NCBI GenBank assembly: GCA_051859045.1
Contig: JBHYGK010000015.1
Coordinates: forward strand, 1 to 51,926
Length of the DNA stretch: 51,926 nucleotides
Origin: JBHYGK01 sp051859045
GTDB taxonomy: Bacteria; Pseudomonadota; Gammaproteobacteria; Xanthomonadales; Xanthomonadaceae
Reading direction: 5' to 3'
Positions 23,707 through 34,038 of the stretch are shown here, one piece after another; position 1 is the first letter of the stretch; the number at the start of each line of letters is the position of its first letter. The notes under the pieces were generated by a model. The model made no database searches. It was not told where the DNA came from and worked only from the letters and a program-made list of their open reading frames with translations. A program made the position numbers and the translations under genes.

Positions 23707-26532
23707 TCAGGGGCAGGGCAGGCGCGCGGACAGCAGCGCGGTGGGCCGGTCCTGCAGCCACGTGCCCACCAGCGGGCTGCGCAGCGTGGAGTTCACCCGC
23801 ATGTTGACCAGGCCGCGCTGGCCGTCGGCGTTGATGCCGAAGGTGCGGGTCAGCGTGCCGGCGATCGTGGAGGTGGTGGGCCGGTGGCCGCACAGCGGGC
23901 AGCTGCCGGTGTACTGGCGCAGCGCGAGGCCCAGCACGTTCGTGCTGGTCTCGAAGGTCCCCTGGGCGAGCTGCCAGGTCGGCCGGCCCTGGTTGTCGTA
24001 CAGGTAGGCCGCGTAGATCTCCTGGGTGGGCTCGTACTGCGCGCTGTAGCCGAAGCCCGAGAGGCTGGGCGAGAACCAGTGCGCGGTGCCCGCGAGCGGG
24101 GCGCCGGAGAACACCGGGCAGCCGCCGCCGCCCAGCCGCACCACCGGCTCGGAGCCGGACTCGCCGTCGATGTTGTAGCTCATCGTCATCGTGGTGGCCG
24201 AGGTCGGGGTGAAGCTGATGTCGCCGATCTCGGCCACGGTGGCGGCCGTGCCGTTGAAGCTCACCCGGTACACCAGGCCGGTGTACTGCGGGGCGGTGAT
24301 CGTCGGCGCCGCGCCCTGCAGGTAGTAGAAGGTGGGGCTGCCGTTCTCGCGGTAGGCGTACCACACGCCGATCCACTGGCTGCCGGCGCGGTCGATGAAC
24401 ACGCCGTGGCCGTCGCGGTTGGGGTTGAAGTACTGGCCGGCGTTGGCGGGGATGGCCGAGGGCACGGTGTACTGGTAGCTGACCCGCACGCTGACCGGCA
24501 CCGGCGCCTCGCCGATCGCGCCGGGCGCGACCAGCACGAGGTTCCAGCGGCCCGGCACGAGGCCATTGCTGCTGTTGAGGGTGAGCACCTTGGTCAGGCC
24601 GGTGCCGGTGTCCGACAGCGTGGCGCCGGTGGCGCCGAGCGTGGACGGCAGCAGGGCCGAGGTCGGGCCGTCGTTGGCCTCGGCGGGGCGCAGGTGCGCC
24701 TCCACCGCCTGGCCGGTGGCGGTCACGGCCACGAACACGTTGACGGCGTTGGGCGGCACGTCGAAGAACAGCCGGCTCTCGGCCTCGTTGGCCCCACCCT
24801 GGCGCACCAGCAGCGGGTGCGCCTTCTCCATGAACAGATAGCGCTCGCTGGCGTGGATGTCGGTGCGGGTGGTGGGGCGGCGGAACTGCCACACGCTGGT
24901 GACGCGCACCAGGCCGCCCGAGTCCACGCCTTCGACCACCACCTGCATCGGCCCGTCATGCAGCGTCAGGCGGTCGTAGGCCACGCGCAGCACGTAGGGC
25001 TGGTTGGCCACCAGCAGGGCCGGGCCGGTGACGGTGAGCACGCCCTGGCGCGCGACGGCGCGCCACTGGGTGATGGTGGCGGCGGCGGTCGGGGTGATCG
25101 GGGGCAGGTCGACGTGGCCACGCGTGCCCTGGATGTCGAACACGCGGTCGCTGGTGCTGGCCACCCAGCCGGCCGCCAGCGGCATCGTCTGCGCCAGGCT
25201 GCGCGCGGAGTCGTTCTCGGCGGCGCTGCCGCAGGGCGAGGACTTGCAGGCCGGCAGGCTCAGCAGCGGAGTGGAGAACAGCAGCGCGCGGTCGCGGTCG
25301 GCATCGATCGGCGCCATCAGCGTGTAGAAGCCGCGCGCGCCGCCCGTGCCGTCGGGGTCGGCCGACCAGCCGCGGGCGTAGCTGTGCGCGATGCCGGAGC
25401 GGAAGGACTGGAAGTCGTTCTGGCCCATCGCGAAGCCGAGGCCGTTCGCCAGCGAGATCTCGGGGCACAGCACGCCGTTGACCTGGCCTTCGGAGAACAG
25501 CACGTGGCCGTCGTTGTGCTGGCGCGACCAGTCGCCGGAGAAGCTGATGCGGAAGGAGCTGGCGCAGGTGCTGCTGCGCGCGCTGGCGGCGCGGCCGATC
25601 ACCACCACGTCGGCGCCGAAGCGGTAGCGCAGCTGCAGCACGCGGCGGGCGAACGGGATGGGCCAGTTCGGCGTCTGCAGGCCCGCGAGGCGGATCGAGG
25701 CGATGCCGTTGCTGAGCGCGGTGGCGGAGCTGTCGTCGAAGGGCACGCGCTGGCTGCCGACCGCGCGGAAGCGGTGGATCACGCCGCTGTTGGCCAGCGC
25801 GGTGTTGGCCAGCTCGAGGCGGTTCTGCATCAGGGTGACCGCCGCGCTGTCGCTGCCGGCCTGCGCGGCCAGCTCCGAGGTGAACAGCAGCAGCACCTCG
25901 ACGAAGGCCGCGGTGTCGGCGAGCGTGCCCGGGTCGGCGCCGGGGGCGGGCGGAGCCGCGAGGATGTCGTCCATGCCCGCGGCGAGGCCGGCGTCGAGCG
26001 CCGCGAGCTCCGCCTCGATCGCGTCGTCCTGCGTGGCCTCGGCGACCACGCCGGCCGGGCGCTGTCCGTCCGCGCCCCACAGCGAGCTGCCGCCCAGCGC
26101 CTCGGCCTCGTCGACGATCAGCACGTTGCGGCCGTCCTCGAGCGCCAGGCGCAGGGTGCCGCCGCCGTCGACCGGCAGCGGGCCCACGCCGACGCCGCCG
26201 CCGAAGCTCAGCACGGCCTCGCGGCCGACCATGGGCTCGGCCACGCTGCGGCCGATCCAGGTGAAGCGGCCCTCGCCGTGCTCGACGTGGCGCAGGTAGC
26301 GGTAGGCCAGCGTGCCGCCCTCGGGGTGCGGGAGGCTCAGGACCCGGCCCGGGCCGATCGCGGCGCGCGCCGCGGCCTCGTCGACCGCGACCGCGTGCAT
26401 CGCGAGCGCGCCTTCGCGCTGGAAGCCGCTGGCCTCGACCCGCAGCACGCTGGGTTCGGCGGGCGCGGCGGCGAGGGCGGGCAGGGCGGCGGCGGCCAGG
26501 ATGGCGAGCAGCAGCGAGGGGGCGAGGCGCAT
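23707..26532 (-). CDS. Secreted metallopeptidase paralogue lacking the zinc-binding residues (pseudopeptidase)
   Basis: A 941-residue exported paralogue of the next gene: signal peptide at residues 1-22, the same propeptide start (GPGRVLSLPHPEGGTLAYRYL), a catalytic-like domain and the same C-terminal module (about 698-941). Aligning on a shared cysteine (C356 here, C344 in the active paralogue), the zinc motif becomes NGLGFAMGQND at 363-373: H, E, H and H are replaced by N363, G364, F367 and D373. The helix glycines and the Met-turn methionine (M406) remain. The frame is intact over the whole length, so this is a kept gene with a non-catalytic role rather than a decayed one. The ATG was chosen for the signal peptide and a GGAG site. 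Confidence 0.88.
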   Translation of the reverse strand: MRLAPSLLLAILAAAALPALAAAPAEPSVLRVEASGFQREGALAMHAVAVDEAAARAAIGPGRVLSLPHPEGGTLAYRYLRHVEHGEGRFTWIGRSVAEPMVGREAVLSFGGGVGVGPLPVDGGGTLRLALEDGRNVLIVDEAEALGGSSLWGADGQRPAGVVAEATQDDAIEAELAALDAGLAAGMDDILAAPPAPGADPGTLADTAAFVEVLLLFTSELAAQAGSDSAAVTLMQNRLELANTALANSGVIHRFRAVGSQRVPFDDSSATALSNGIASIRLAGLQTPNWPIPFARRVLQLRYRFGADVVVIGRAASARSSTCASSFRISFSGDWSRQHNDGHVLFSEGQVNGVLCPEISLANGLGFAMGQNDFQSFRSGIAHSYARGWSADPDGTGGARGFYTLMAPIDADRDRALLFSTPLLSLPACKSSPCGSAAENDSARSLAQTMPLAAGWVASTSDRVFDIQGTRGHVDLPPITPTAAATITQWRAVARQGVLTVTGPALLVANQPYVLRVAYDRLTLHDGPMQVVVEGVDSGGLVRVTSVWQFRRPTTRTDIHASERYLFMEKAHPLLVRQGGANEAESRLFFDVPPNAVNVFVAVTATGQAVEAHLRPAEANDGPTSALLPSTLGATGATLSDTGTGLTKVLTLNSSNGLVPGRWNLVLVAPGAIGEAPVPVSVRVSYQYTVPSAIPANAGQYFNPNRDGHGVFIDRAGSQWIGVWYAYRENGSPTFYYLQGAAPTITAPQYTGLVYRVSFNGTAATVAEIGDISFTPTSATTMTMSYNIDGESGSEPVVRLGGGGCPVFSGAPLAGTAHWFSPSLSGFGYSAQYEPTQEIYAAYLYDNQGRPTWQLAQGTFETSTNVLGLALRQYTGSCPLCGHRPTTSTIAGTLTRTFGINADGQRGLVNMRVNSTLRSPLVGTWLQDRPTALLSARLPCP

Positions 26533-26650
26533 GCGAAGACTCCGATGGACGACATGCGAGCGGGCGCGGCGCGGGCGGGCGTCGTGTCCGGTCGGACGAA
26601 AGGGGGGTGCCGCGGTGTCATCCGCGTCGGGGGGGAAGACGCAGCGCGGG

Positions 26651-27064
26651 TCAGGCTCCGGCCACGATCCGCCACGCGGTGAACAGGCTGGCGCACGCAA
26701 GTGTGACGAGCAGCACGATCCGCACCCGCGACGCGGTCCGGGTCGCGCGCGCCGCGGGCGCCGGTGCCGGCTCGGCGGCGGGGGCCGCGGAGGCGGCAGG
26801 CGCGGCGCCGCTCGGCTCGCCGCGCCACGAGCGCTCCATCAGCCCGGCCTCGCGCAGCAGCTGGCGGCTGCGGGTGAGGTCCTCGGCGTGCACGATCCAC
26901 AGCGCCGGCTCCTCGCGCGCGCGATCGGTGTAGCTGAAGCGGTCGCGGCGGTTGCCCTTGTAGGAGCGGCCGCCGGAGAGGTAGGTGGCGATGCCGTGCT
27001 CCTCGAGGAGCTTCTTGACGCCCTCGACGTTCTCCAGCCGCGGCGAGCGGAACACCTGGCGCAT
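26651..27064 (-). CDS. DUF2007 domain protein with C-terminal membrane anchor
   Basis: A 137-residue protein. Residues 1-75 look like DUF2007: MRQVFRSPRLENVEGVKKLLEEHGI, then an ISO-type 'YLSGGRSYKG' region and LWIVHAEDLTRSRQLLREAG. A Pro/Ala linker (80-110) leads to one C-terminal transmembrane helix (116-134). DUF2007 is often called a putative signal-transducing domain; no function is proven. Its ATG overlaps the tesB stop by one base (TGATG), showing translational coupling. Confidence 0.75.
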   Translation of the reverse strand: MRQVFRSPRLENVEGVKKLLEEHGIATYLSGGRSYKGNRRDRFSYTDRAREEPALWIVHAEDLTRSRQLLREAGLMERSWRGEPSGAAPAASAAPAAEPAPAPAARATRTASRVRIVLLVTLACASLFTAWRIVAGA

Positions 27065-27939
27065 CAGCCGGCCTCCCCGGGCAGCACGCGGATCAGGCCT
27101 TCCTGCGCGGTGCTGGCCACCAGCACGCCCTGGCGGGTGAACACCTGGCCGCGGGCGAGGCCGCGCGCGCCCTGGGCGCTGGGGCTGTCGAAGCTGTAGA
27201 GCAGCCAGTCGTCCACCCGGAACGGGCGGTGGAACCACATCGCGTGGTCCAGCGAGGCCATCTGCACGTTCGGCTGGTAGTAGCTGATGCCGTGCGGGAA
27301 CGTCGCCGTGCCCAGCAGGTGGAAGTCCGAGGCGTAGGCCAGCAGCGCCTGGTGCAGCTCCGGCGCGTCGCCGACGCGGTCGATCAGGCGGAACCACACG
27401 TGCTGGAAGGGCGGGCGCTTCGGCGGCTTGAACTCGTCGCGCGGGTAGACGTGGCGGAACTCGAACGGCCCCTGCCGCGACACCCAGCGCTGCACCTTGC
27501 TCGGCAGCGAGGCCAGCACCTCGGGGTCGAAGCGCGGGCCCGGCTCGAGGTCCTCGGGCATCGGCACCTCGGGCTTGGAGAGCTGGTGCTCGGCGCCGGG
27601 CTCGGCGTGCTGGAACGACGCGGCCAGCACGAAGATCGGCTGGCCCTTCTGGATCGCGGTGACCCGGCGCACGCTGAAGCTGGCGCCGTCGCGGGCGCGC
27701 TCGACGTCGTAGACGATCGGGTGGTCGATGTCGCCGGCGCGCAGGAAGTAGGCGTGGATGGAGTGCACCGCCCGGCCCTCGGGCACGGTGGCCTGCGAGG
27801 CCGACAGGGCCTGGCCCAGCACCTGGCCGCCGAAGACGTACTTGGTGCCGATGTCGCGGCTCTGGCCGCGGAAGAGGTTGTCCTCGAGCCGCTCGAGGGC
27901 GAGCAGGTCGACGAGTTCGGCGACGACGGGCTGGGTCAT
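27064..27939 (-). CDS. tesB: Acyl-CoA thioesterase II
   Basis: Cytosolic double-hotdog thioesterase of 291 residues, hydrolysing medium- and long-chain acyl-CoA. Family marks are the N-terminal FRGQSRDIGTKYVFGGQVLGQAL, HSIHAYFLRAGD, and the catalytic aspartate region MASLDHAMWFHRPF with D231. The C-terminal segment ARGLARGQVFTRQGVLVASTAQEGL carries the conserved Gln/Thr active-site residues. Coupled to the DUF2007 gene downstream; no functional link is known. Confidence 0.95.
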   Translation of the reverse strand: MTQPVVAELVDLLALERLEDNLFRGQSRDIGTKYVFGGQVLGQALSASQATVPEGRAVHSIHAYFLRAGDIDHPIVYDVERARDGASFSVRRVTAIQKGQPIFVLAASFQHAEPGAEHQLSKPEVPMPEDLEPGPRFDPEVLASLPSKVQRWVSRQGPFEFRHVYPRDEFKPPKRPPFQHVWFRLIDRVGDAPELHQALLAYASDFHLLGTATFPHGISYYQPNVQMASLDHAMWFHRPFRVDDWLLYSFDSPSAQGARGLARGQVFTRQGVLVASTAQEGLIRVLPGEAG

Positions 27940-28060
27940 GGGCGGGGCGGCTGCGGGTCGGCGGGGGCGCGCAGTGTAGCCGGTGGCGCTGGAGCAAACG
28001 CCCGGCGCGGGCCGGACGCGGCGCCGGGCGGCGCGGCCGGGCCCGGTCGGCGGCCTCGCC

Positions 28061-28651
28061 TCAGGGCATCGCCTCGGGGTCGAGCACCTCGAGCCCGCTG
28101 GCGGCGATCACCTCGGGCCACGGGAACAGCGGGCCCGGGTCGCGCTTGCGCCACACCAGCACCGACGGGTCGTCGGAGGCCGGCTCGCGCGCGGTGTCGA
28201 GGGCCTCGTGGCCGGCGATGTGGCGCAGGCCCGGCAGCTCGGAGCGCAGCCGGGCCAGCAGCAGGATCAGCGCCGCCACCTGCTCGCGGGTGTAGGGCTC
28301 GTCCATCGCCTGGCGGCGCGAGTCCATCCAGTCGGGGTAGCGGCCGGTGTTGACCAGCTCGATGCCGATCGAGCGGTGGTTGTAGCCGCGGGTGTGGTGG
28401 GCCACGCGCCCCGGCTGCACCCACTGGTGCACCGCGCCGTCGCGGTCGATGTAGAAGTGCCCGCTGTTGCCGGTGCCCGAGCCGGGATACTGCACGGTCT
28501 CGCCCCAGCGCCGGGCCATGGCCAGGTCCGGCAGCTCGGTGCAGTGGATGACCACGAGGTCGATCGCCGAGGCCTCGCGGGCCTGCAGGCGGGCCTCGTA
28601 GGGCAGCGGGGCGACGGTGATGGCGAGGTCCGGCGGGGCGGGGAGGTCCAT
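28061..28651 (-). CDS. N-acetylmuramoyl-L-alanine amidase, AmpD-like (amidase_2)
   Basis: A 196-residue zinc amidase cleaving the bond between MurNAc and L-Ala. Zinc ligands are H36 in LVVIHCTE, H148 in HIAGHEALD and D171 in RKRDPGPLF. GYNHRSIGIELVNTGRYPDW is the conserved core strand. It lacks a signal peptide, as does AmpD, suggesting cytosolic recycling of anhydromuropeptides. Length and motif spacing match amidase_2 better than AmiA-type enzymes. Divergent from the YqiA-like gene. Confidence 0.9.
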   Translation of the reverse strand: MDLPAPPDLAITVAPLPYEARLQAREASAIDLVVIHCTELPDLAMARRWGETVQYPGSGTGNSGHFYIDRDGAVHQWVQPGRVAHHTRGYNHRSIGIELVNTGRYPDWMDSRRQAMDEPYTREQVAALILLLARLRSELPGLRHIAGHEALDTAREPASDDPSVLVWRKRDPGPLFPWPEVIAASGLEVLDPEAMP

Positions 28652-28661
28652 GCCCGCATGC

Positions 28662-28667
28662 TACCAT
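28662..28667 (+). promoter_or_regulatory. Possible -10 element for the yqiA-rlmKL operon
   Basis: TACCAT in the short divergent region, 87 bases before the YqiA-like ATG. The upstream -35 position falls inside the amidase gene and shows no strong hexamer. Confidence 0.25.
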
Positions 28668-28753
28668 CGCGCCCCGCGCCGCCCGCCCCAGGGCCGTCCG
28701 CGTCCCCGGCGCGCCGGGTCGACCCTCCCCCGGCGGCAAGGACGCCAGATCGC

Positions 28754-29292
28754 ATGACCGGCCACGTCATCCTCTCCCACGGCCTGAATTCCAGCCCCGA
28801 CGCCACCAAGGTCAGCGCGCTGGCCGAGGTCGCGCACGCGCTGGGCTGGACGTCCGAGCGCCCCGACTACGCCGACATCGACCGCCTCGGCCGGCCCAGC
28901 GACATCGACTCCCGCGCGCTGCGCCTGAAGGCCCGCGCGCTCGCCCACCAGCGCGCCCGCCCGGCCACGCCGCTGGTGCTGGCCGGCTCGAGCATGGGCG
29001 CCTTCATCTCGGCGCTGGTCTCGCGCGAGGTGCCCACGCTGGGCCTGTTCCTGATGGTGCCGCCGGTGGTGATCGAGGGCTATCCGCGCATGCTGCGCGC
29101 CGCCGACTGCCCCACCACGATCATCCACGCCTGGGGCGACGAGCTGATCCCCGCCCAGGACGTGGTGCGCTGGGCCCAGCGCCGCCGCGACCGCCTGCTG
29201 ATGGTCGACGACGGCCATCGCCTCGAGCGCCACGTCGCCTTCTGCGCCGAGGAGTTCGGCCGCTTCCTGCAGTCGCTGCCGGAGATCCAGCC

Positions 29293-29296
<4 letters not shown>
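28754..29296 (+). CDS. YqiA/YcfP-like alpha/beta-fold hydrolase
   Basis: A 180-residue small esterase-like hydrolase, cytosolic. It begins with VILSHGLNSSPDATKV (oxyanion region). The nucleophile elbow is GSSMG with S80, the acid D129 in HAWGDELIPA, and the base H154 in DDGHRLE, giving a complete triad. It belongs to the group containing E. coli YqiA and YcfP; natural substrate unknown. The stop overlaps the rlmKL ATG (ATGA), so the two are coupled. Confidence 0.85.
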
Positions 29297-31527
<2,231 letters not shown>

Positions 31528-31545
31528 CGCCGCCGCGGGGCGGCG
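31528..31545. terminator. Hairpin between convergent rlmKL and methyltransferase genes
   Basis: Seven-base-pair GC stem (CGCCGCC with GGCGGCG) and four-base loop in the 27-base convergent gap. No T tract, so weak support. Confidence 0.3.
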
Positions 31546-31554
31546 CGCCGCGGC

Positions 31555-32142
31555 TCAGGCGCGCTCGTACACCCAGACGGTGGCCGGCGGCACGTTCCAC
31601 CAGGTGTGGCTGGCGCGGCGCGCGCGCAGGCCCAGCGCCGCGCGGACCTCGGCGCGCACCGGGTCGACCGGCCCGTAGGTGAACTGCACCAGCCGCCCGC
31701 CCGGGGCGAGGCAGGCGAACGCGGCGCCGACGATCGCGCGCTGCAGCGTGGCGTCCATGGTCAGCAGCCCGAGCCCCGACACGACCGCGTCGGCCTTGCC
31801 GCCGGCCGCGAAGCCGGCGTCGTGCGCGATCTCCTGCAGCGCGCGGGCGTCGCCGCAGACCACGCGCAGGCCCGGGAAGCGGCGCTGCAGGTGCTGGTGC
31901 AGGTCCTCGTTGAGCTCGAGCACCAGCAGGTCGTCCGGGGCCAGGCCCTGGTCGAGCAGGGCCTGGGTGAACACGCCCGTGCCGCCGCCGAGCTCGATCA
32001 CGCGGCGCGTGCGCGCCGGCAGCTCGCGCATCATCAGCCGGGCGAGCTGCTCGCTGGAGGGCGCGACCGCGGCGGTGGCCAGCGGCGCGCGGAGCCAGGC
32101 GCCGAGGAAGGCGAGGGGGGCGGTGAGGTCGGGCATGCGCAT
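31555..32142 (-). CDS. SAM-dependent methyltransferase, phospholipid N-methyltransferase-like
   Basis: A 195-residue class I methyltransferase. Motif I is RVIELGGGTGVFTQALL, motif II VLELNEDLHQHLQRRFP, and the acidic loop VVCGDARAL follows. A hydrophobic N-terminus (LAFLGAWLRAPLATAAVAPSS) resembles PmtA-type enzymes that act at the membrane on phosphatidylethanolamine. VSGLGLLTMD and LVQFTYGPVDPV fit the same group. The gene lies 63 bases downstream of potI on the same strand; that gap is AT-richer than its surroundings and could hold its own promoter. Confidence 0.8.
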   Translation of the reverse strand: MRMPDLTAPLAFLGAWLRAPLATAAVAPSSEQLARLMMRELPARTRRVIELGGGTGVFTQALLDQGLAPDDLLVLELNEDLHQHLQRRFPGLRVVCGDARALQEIAHDAGFAAGGKADAVVSGLGLLTMDATLQRAIVGAAFACLAPGGRLVQFTYGPVDPVRAEVRAALGLRARRASHTWWNVPPATVWVYERA

Positions 32143-32205
32143 GGGTGCAGGATGCCCGGTCGGGGATTCGGAAGTGGTTAATCGGGGCCGGTGCGCGCGG
32201 CGGGC

Positions 32206-33009
32206 TCAGCCCGCCCGCGCCCCGCGCCGGAACATCAGCCAGCCCGCCACCGAGATGGCCGCGGTCACGGTGACGATCACGATCGTCGCCAGCGCGTTGA
32301 TCTCGGGGGTCACGCCGAACTTCATCTTCGAGTACACCACCATCGGCAGGGTGCTGGCGCCCGGGCCGGAGGTGAAGTTGGCGATCACCAGGTCGTCCAG
32401 CGACAGGGTGAAGGCCAGCAGCCAGCCCGCCACCAGCGCCGGCGCGATCAGCGGCAGCGTGATCAGGAAGAACACCTTCCACGGGCGCGCGCCGAGGTCC
32501 ATGGCGGCCTCCTCGAGGCTCATGTCCATCTGCAGCAGGCGCGAGCGCACCACCACCGTCACGTAGCAGGCGGTGAAGGTGACGTGGGCCAGGGTGACCG
32601 TGGTCATGCCGCGCTCGGGCCAGCCGGTGAGCTGCTGCAGGGTCACGAACAGCAGCAGCGCCGAGAAGCCCAGCATCACCTCGGGCATCACCAGCGGGGC
32701 GGAGTTCATCAGGCTCAGCAGGCCGCGGCCGCGGAAGCGCCCGAAGCGCGACAGCGCCAGCCCCGACGCGGTGCCGATGAGCACCGCCAGGCTGGCCGAG
32801 ACCACCGCGATCACCAGGCTGCGGCCGGCGGCGTCGAGCAGCTGCTGGTTGCCCAGCAGCTCGCCGTACCAGCGCGTCGAGAAGCCGCCCCACACCGTCA
32901 CCAGCCGCGAGGTGTTGAAGCTGTAGGCCACCACCAGCACGATCGGCAGGTACAGGAACGCGTAGCCGAAGGCCATCGCGGTGTAGAGCGCGAACGGGCG
33001 CCGGCTCAC
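32206..33009 (-). CDS. potI: Putrescine ABC transporter permease PotI
   Basis: Inner-membrane permease of 267 residues with six helices. The conserved EAA loop is EEAAMDLGARPWKVFFLITLPLI, which docks to the ATPase. The start begins RRPFALYTAMAFGYAFLYLPIVLVV. The GTG start overlaps the potH stop (GTGA) and was preferred for that reason. It pairs with PotH in the importer. Confidence 0.9.
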   Translation of the reverse strand: MSRRPFALYTAMAFGYAFLYLPIVLVVAYSFNTSRLVTVWGGFSTRWYGELLGNQQLLDAAGRSLVIAVVSASLAVLIGTASGLALSRFGRFRGRGLLSLMNSAPLVMPEVMLGFSALLLFVTLQQLTGWPERGMTTVTLAHVTFTACYVTVVVRSRLLQMDMSLEEAAMDLGARPWKVFFLITLPLIAPALVAGWLLAFTLSLDDLVIANFTSGPGASTLPMVVYSKMKFGVTPEINALATIVIVTVTAAISVAGWLMFRRGARAG

Positions 33010-34037
33010 GGCGACGGCCCCCGCGCGGCGCCCGCGTCGTCGGCGGGCTTGGCCTCGCGCGCGTTGATCGACTCGAACACCAGCATCGGCACCACGATCA
33101 GCAGCAGCATCGAGATCGCCAGCGCCGCGGTCAGCGGCCAGTCGCGGACCTGGAAGAACTCCGTCCACAGCGCGTGCCCGATGGTCTGGTCGCCGGGGCC
33201 GCCGAGCAGGTCGGGGATCACGAACTCGCCGATCGCCGGGATGAACACCAGCAGCGAGCCGGCCACGATGCCCGGCAGGCTCAGCGGCAGGGTGATGCGC
33301 CAGAACGCGCGCAGCGGGCGGGCGCCGAGGTCGGCGGCGGCCTCGAGCAGGGTGAAGTCCAGCCGCATCAGGGTGGCCGTGAGCGGCAGCACCATGAAGG
33401 GCAGGTAGTTGTAGGCGATGCCGATCACCACCGCGATGTCGGAGTGCAGGATGCCCACCGGCTGGTCGACCACGCCCAGCCACATCAGCAGCTGGCTCGC
33501 CAGGCCGTTGGTCTTCATGATCCCGATCAGCGCGTAGGTGCGCAGCAGCGAGCTCGTCCAGAACGGCAGGATCACCAGCACCAGCAGCACCAGCCGCGTG
33601 GCGGGCGTGGCGCGCGCGATGCCGTAGGCCATCGGGTAGCCGATCAGCAGGCAGGCCAGCGTGGACACCGTGGCGAAGCCCAGCGAGTTGGCGTAGGCGT
33701 CCTTGTACAGCGGGTCGCCCAGCAGCTGCAGGTAGTGCTTGAAGCTCAGGCTCAGCTGCAGCACGCCGTCGGAGAACGAGGCCAGCGGCGCGTAGGGCGG
33801 GATGCCGTCGGGCACCGGCTCGGCCAGGCTGATCCGCAGCAAGATCAGGAACGGCACCAGGAAGAACACCAGCAGCCAGCCCATCGGCAGCGACAGCACC
33901 AGCCAGCGGCCGCGGCTCTGGCGCAGCTCGCGGCCGAGCGCGCCGATGCCGCGGAAGAGGTCGAACACCACCTGGTACCACAGCATCCACCAGGCCGATT
34001 CGGCCGGCGCGGGGCGGGAGGGATCGCGGCCGGCCAT
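33006..34037 (-). CDS. potH: Putrescine ABC transporter permease PotH
   Basis: Inner-membrane permease of 343 residues. A long cytoplasmic N-terminus (about 45 residues) precedes the first helix (WLVLSLPMGWLLVFFLVPFLILL). The EAA loop is LEAAADLGARPLRAFWRITLPLSLPG. Other family marks are PFWTSSLLRTYALIGIM and FIPAIGEFVIPDLLGG. The ATG follows the potG stop by one base; its own stop overlaps potI. Confidence 0.92.
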   Translation of the reverse strand: MAGRDPSRPAPAESAWWMLWYQVVFDLFRGIGALGRELRQSRGRWLVLSLPMGWLLVFFLVPFLILLRISLAEPVPDGIPPYAPLASFSDGVLQLSLSFKHYLQLLGDPLYKDAYANSLGFATVSTLACLLIGYPMAYGIARATPATRLVLLVLVILPFWTSSLLRTYALIGIMKTNGLASQLLMWLGVVDQPVGILHSDIAVVIGIAYNYLPFMVLPLTATLMRLDFTLLEAAADLGARPLRAFWRITLPLSLPGIVAGSLLVFIPAIGEFVIPDLLGGPGDQTIGHALWTEFFQVRDWPLTAALAISMLLLIVVPMLVFESINAREAKPADDAGAARGPSP

Positions 34038-34038
34038 C

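Noticed and set aside
26533..26650. Possible third ECF promoter (TGACACC then CGTCC) before the pseudopeptidase
   Set aside because: The -35 sequence differs from the GTCACATC element and the leader 10-mer is missing; match is no better than chance.
32206..33990. One long 594-codon frame that seems to join potH and potI
   Set aside because: Its first half is potH read in the wrong frame; the true PotH is in another frame and PotI starts at the GTG overlapping the potH stop.
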